From contig JAGCZA010000140.1 in assembly GCA_017960525.1 (NCBI GenBank), positions 18,302-82,301 of the forward strand: a stretch of DNA of 64,000 nucleotides, given 5' to 3'. The stretch is from Prevotella sp. GTDB taxonomy: Bacteria; Bacteroidota; Bacteroidia; Bacteroidales; Bacteroidaceae. Positions 60,975-64,000 of this stretch are shown here, piece after piece; the stretch's first letter is position 1; each line of letters opens with the position of its first letter. The position numbers and the translations under genes are program-made. Below the pieces are notes generated by a model. It did no database searches. It was not told the origin of the DNA and saw nothing but the letters and a program-made list of their open reading frames with translations.

Positions 60975-62119
60975 AGATAGCCTATATCTATCCGGCATTC
61001 ATCAACATTGGCGGAGCCGATAAGATCATCATCAGCAAGGCCAACTATATGGCCACCGAGTGGGGCTGGGAGGTCTACCTCATCACCGACTCGCAAAACG
61101 GCCTCGAACCGTTCTTCCCGCTGTCGGAGCGGGTCCATCTGGAGGACCTGGACATCAACTTCTTCCAGCAATACCAGTATGGGCCGCTCCGGCGGCTGGC
61201 AGTTTATCTGCGCCTGATGCGCCGTTATAGGAAAGCAATGGAGCAGAAGCTGGCCGAGCTGCGGCCCGACGTGGTGGTGTCGACCTTCAGCCGCGATGCC
61301 AAGCTGGTGGGGCTGTTCAAGCGATATGCCAAGACCGCCATCGCCGAAGTTCACACGACAAAGAAGAACATCCGCGCCCTGCCCAATCTGCGGCTCAAGG
61401 GCGGGGTGTACAAATTGCTTGCCAACTATATTGAGCACCAGCTGAACGCCTCGGCCAGAAAGTTCGACGAGGTGGTGGTGCTCAACACGCTGGAGGAAGA
61501 ACTTTGGCGGCCCGTCAGGCCGGTAAAGGTCATCAACAACGCCGTGCAGTACTACCCCAAGGAGGAGAATCCGCTGACGGCCAAAAGTGTCATTTACGTG
61601 GGGCGGGCCGAGTATGAGAAAGCTCCCGACCGTCTCATAGAGGTGTGGCAGATAGTGGCACAGCACCACCCTGACTGGACGCTGCGAATGTTCTGCACAG
61701 GAGCGATGCTCGATGAACTAAAGGCGAAAGTCAAGGAGTACGGACTGGAGCGGCAGGTGCGCTTTATGCCACCCACCAAGGATATGGAGCACGAGTATAT
61801 GACCAGCTCCCTCTGCGTGCTCACCTCGCGTTTCGAGGGCTTCCCCGTGGTGCTCCAAGAGGCGATGGGCTGCGGCCTGCCCTGCGTGTCGTTCAACTGC
61901 CCCAGCGGCCCGCGCTACATCATCAACGACGGCAAGGACGGCTACTTGGTGAACGACGGCGACATCCCCGCCTTCGCCGAAAAGGTCTGCCTCTTGATGG
62001 ACGATGCCCCCCTGCGCCGCCAGTTAGGCCGCCAGGCCAAACAGCACATGGCCATCTACTCAAAAGAGCGCATCATGGAGCAATGGCGCCAGCTGTTTAC
62101 GGAAAGGGCGAAAAAATAA
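60971..62119 (+). CDS. GT4-family glycosyltransferase
   Basis: The ATG at 60971 overlaps the uxuA stop and gives 382 residues; a longer open frame reaching back into uxuA is a shadow. The N-terminus MKIAYIYPAFINIGGADKI is the GT-B N-domain of GT4 enzymes. The C-domain has IYVGRAEYEKAPDRLI and the donor-binding stretch SRFEGFPVVLQEAMGCGLP with the family EGFxxxxxE pattern. Predicted cytoplasmic transferase for surface polysaccharide or a glycoprotein; sugars unknown. It ends 11 bases before an inverted-repeat region. Confidence 0.9.
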   Translation: MKIAYIYPAFINIGGADKIIISKANYMATEWGWEVYLITDSQNGLEPFFPLSERVHLEDLDINFFQQYQYGPLRRLAVYLRLMRRYRKAMEQKLAELRPDVVVSTFSRDAKLVGLFKRYAKTAIAEVHTTKKNIRALPNLRLKGGVYKLLANYIEHQLNASARKFDEVVVLNTLEEELWRPVRPVKVINNAVQYYPKEENPLTAKSVIYVGRAEYEKAPDRLIEVWQIVAQHHPDWTLRMFCTGAMLDELKAKVKEYGLERQVRFMPPTKDMEHEYMTSSLCVLTSRFEGFPVVLQEAMGCGLPCVSFNCPSGPRYIINDGKDGYLVNDGDIPAFAEKVCLLMDDAPLRRQLGRQAKQHMAIYSKERIMEQWRQLFTERAKK

Positions 62120-62127
62120 AATTGCAT

Positions 62128-62248
62128 TACCCGGCCCTTCCCCTACAAGGGAGGGGAGTATAAGAGAGTGCCCCACAAGATGGGAGGGGAGTTGCTGCAC
62201 ATACAGTCGGCAATAGCCGCTCCCTTGTAGGGGAGGGGCTGGGGGTAG
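62128..62248. repeat. Long imperfect inverted repeat after the GT4 gene
   Basis: TACCCGGCCCTTCCCCTACAAGGGAG-type sequence at 62128-62153 faces its near complement at 62220-62248, the arms sharing CCCCTACAAGGGAG. Between them ~65 bases include related GGGAGGGGAGT pieces. It could act as a terminator for the GT4 gene or be a small non-autonomous element. No gene is seen in 62120-62353. Confidence 0.65.
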
Positions 62249-62353
62249 GGTCAGTATTGTTATTATCCATATTTGTTTTCGTCTAATCCGATAAAGTTTG
62301 CTGCAAAATTACGCGAGCCGACAAAAAGTTTGGAGCGTTTTCTCTGTGACGAC

Positions 62354-64000
62354 TTAGTTTATCACAAACTTGCAGGCGGCCTTGTTGCCCTTGTTGTCGC
62401 TGACGATGGCCACGTAGATGCCGCTTCGCAACTGACTGACACCCACGTCAGCACGCCCGCCGCTGACACACGACGTAGTAGCCAGCACATTCTGACCCGA
62501 CAGGTTCGCCACGCTGACACGTATGTCAGCGTCAGCATTGATTTCCACCACCAAGCGCCCATTGGCATAACGCACTTGCAAACTGTTGGCAGCGGCTATA
62601 TCGCTGATTCCCGTCACGACAGGATTCTCCTGTTCCACAAAAGTGACATAGCTCGAGGTGATGTTCGCTTTGCCGATGGTGGGGATGTTCATCATATAGA
62701 CATCGTCGGTACCATCAGGATAGCGGCCTGCGGTCTGGTCATCGGTCATCATAGTGTAGGTCAGGCGGTCGCCCCACGACTCGTCGATAGCCGTCAGCAG
62801 CACGTCACCGCCCTCGGCAGCGAGCTTGAACGAGGTGTGAAACTGCGTCAGCGGAACGAGCTTGTCGCACCAGATGACGAGGTAGCCGTGGGCGGGGATG
62901 ACGGTCGGGGATTGCAAATCCCCTCCATCAGTAGTGAGAGGACTGGCTATCTGGTATTTCTTGAGCTTATTCGGGTTGTCGGAGAGATACATTCCCCTCA
63001 CGTCGATGGGGTGGTCGGTGGTGTTGTACAGTTCCACCCAGTCGCCGTGTTTGAAGTACTCATTGACGTAAATGCCGTTGGCGGCACTCACCTCGTTGAT
63101 GCGCACGGGCAGGGTATAGCTGATGATACGCTCTTCCTCGCTCATGGGCTTGAACGTGGCCACAAGCGAGACTTTCGCGTCGGCGGGCAGGCTGATGACC
63201 GGCTCGAAGGACACGTATTCCTCCCCAACATCGCTGACAGTAGTCTGGAGCTGGGCAGCCCAATAGAGGTCGCTCGAAGTGTAGCTTGTGTTGTGGACTT
63301 CTACTGCCACCACATTGCTGCCTTTATGGAACAGCGAAGCCGGCAGTTCAAGGGTGCCCTCCAACGGTGTGCTGCCGGCGTAGGTCTCTGAGAATGTGTC
63401 GTAGTTCACGTCACCTTGTGGCATATTCACTCGACCGGCCTCCTGCCCATTGACATAGACCACACAGCCATCGTCCACCTGATAGTTGAGGACGAAGCTG
63501 TCGTTTGCGGCAGGAGCCTTGGTCAGGCTCACGCTCTGCCGGAAATAGGTTGTGGGATACTTCTGCTGGCTGTTGCCGCCATAGCTGACGGTGGTGGCGA
63601 TGCCGTCCATGGCATAGCCTAACGGAGCCTGCCCCACCTTCCAACTGCTGTCGTCGAAGCCGGCAGTCTGCCAGCCATTGGCGGCCTCTCCGTCGTCGAA
63701 GTAGCGCCAACGTGAAGCGTAATCGGAAATCGCGGTGAGTGCTGCACCGCCCTTCTTCCATCCTGTAAAGGTGTAGCCGGCGGGCGTCCTCGCCTCCAGC
63801 GTCACAGGAGCGAAGAGGTAGCCGTTGAACGAGGCGTAGGGCACGGCCATATCGTTAAGAAGCAGCGTGGCACCATCGGCATCGGCGCTGAGTTGCACGC
63901 TTTGTTTCTGGAGTCCTCCAATCTGGGCTGGCTGATATTCCTGAAGCTGGCTCAAGGCCTCGTCGAAGCGCGAGTCCAACTTCTCCTTTATCTTGTTGGC
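62354..64000 (-). CDS. Lamin-tail-domain surface protein with type IX sorting tail (5' end outside window)
   Basis: The frame is open through base 64000, so the N-terminus is missing; 548 residues are visible. The first part resembles the linker after a CotH-kinase-like domain (MDSRFDEALSQLQEYQP region). Next comes a galactose-binding-like segment (WRYFDDGEAANGWQTAGFDD; VVYVNGQEAGRVNM). A lamin-tail domain follows (PVRINEVSAANGIYVNEY; DWVELYNTTDHPIDVRGMYL; FKLAAEGGDVLL). The C-terminus (VANLSGQNVL ... LRSGIYVAIV ... CKFVIN) is a type A sorting domain for the type IX system. A short palindrome is embedded in the coding sequence at 62908-62924. Confidence 0.8.
   Translation of the reverse strand, partial: ANKIKEKLDSRFDEALSQLQEYQPAQIGGLQKQSVQLSADADGATLLLNDMAVPYASFNGYLFAPVTLEARTPAGYTFTGWKKGGAALTAISDYASRWRYFDDGEAANGWQTAGFDDSSWKVGQAPLGYAMDGIATTVSYGGNSQQKYPTTYFRQSVSLTKAPAANDSFVLNYQVDDGCVVYVNGQEAGRVNMPQGDVNYDTFSETYAGSTPLEGTLELPASLFHKGSNVVAVEVHNTSYTSSDLYWAAQLQTTVSDVGEEYVSFEPVISLPADAKVSLVATFKPMSEEERIISYTLPVRINEVSAANGIYVNEYFKHGDWVELYNTTDHPIDVRGMYLSDNPNKLKKYQIASPLTTDGGDLQSPTVIPAHGYLVIWCDKLVPLTQFHTSFKLAAEGGDVLLTAIDESWGDRLTYTMMTDDQTAGRYPDGTDDVYMMNIPTIGKANITSSYVTFVEQENPVVTGISDIAAANSLQVRYANGRLVVEINADADIRVSVANLSGQNVLATTSCVSGGRADVGVSQLRSGIYVAIVSDNKGNKAACKFVIN

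Noticed and set aside
62304-62311. TAATTTTG -7-like box on the minus strand past the lamin-tail gene
   Set aside because: The only TTTG upstream is 10 bases away instead of 19-20, and no leftward gene follows.

Overview
The window looks like chromosomal DNA of a gut or rumen Bacteroidales bacterium, most likely Prevotella or a close relative. The clues are repeated promoters of the Bacteroidetes type (TTTG, 19-20 bases, TAnnTTTG), type IX-like C-terminal sorting tails, plant polysaccharide enzymes (GH51, GH28, type B carboxylesterases, mannonate dehydratase), and very large surface proteins built from VYGGG/VFGGG repeats. No tRNA, rRNA, CRISPR array, insertion sequence or prophage structural gene was recognised.

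Layout. 1-4.4 kb: end of a GIN-domain envelope protein, a small flavoprotein, a GH51 arabinofuranosidase with a small membrane protein, and an acidic lipoprotein. 4.6-11.3 kb: rightward housekeeping genes (mtaB, a GT2 glycosyltransferase, a PpiD/SurA-type foldase, a TatD-family hydrolase, aroB). 11.4-12.1 kb: a decayed ATPase fragment and short palindromic repeats. 12.1-29.2 kb: one long leftward gene string with a promoter at about 29.2 kb: ATPase A1, ATPase B, a 3552-residue repeat protein, ATPase A2 and an AGCS amino-acid/sodium symporter. A1 and A2 are close paralogues that bracket the giant gene. 29.3-41.2 kb: a second leftward string: a 943-residue surface protein, ATPase C, a 1944-residue relative of the giant protein (start overlapping the ATPase stop), a KilA-N gene and a broken RhuM gene. 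41.2-43.6 kb: a small defence-like island with an Abi-family HEPN gene, a convergent promoter and GCAA-capped hairpin that may be its RNA partner, a RhuM gene, and three copies of a repeated leader/palindrome unit. 43.7-45.8 kb: M15 peptidase and GH28 polygalacturonase. 45.8-48.6 kb: 22-bp palindromic repeats, an AT-rich orphan gene and another AAA ATPase, bracketed by a 36-bp direct repeat. 48.6-64 kb: two carboxylesterases (the second fused to a DUF4380-like domain), coaD, ruvB, a zeta-toxin-like kinase with a small partner ORF, a nucleoside-type MFS permease, msrC, recQ, guaD, uxuA, a GT4 glycosyltransferase and the C-terminal part of a lamin-tail-domain surface protein running off the right edge.

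The most unusual theme is the repeated pairing of giant YGGG-repeat surface proteins with AAA ATPases that carry an intact-looking PD-(D/E)XK nuclease motif, in tight or overlapping gene order. The second is the Abi gene with a possible adjacent structured RNA. The third is the family of short palindromic repeats that lie between genes and also inside reading frames. All assignments come from reading the sequence and from recalled family features; no database search was run.
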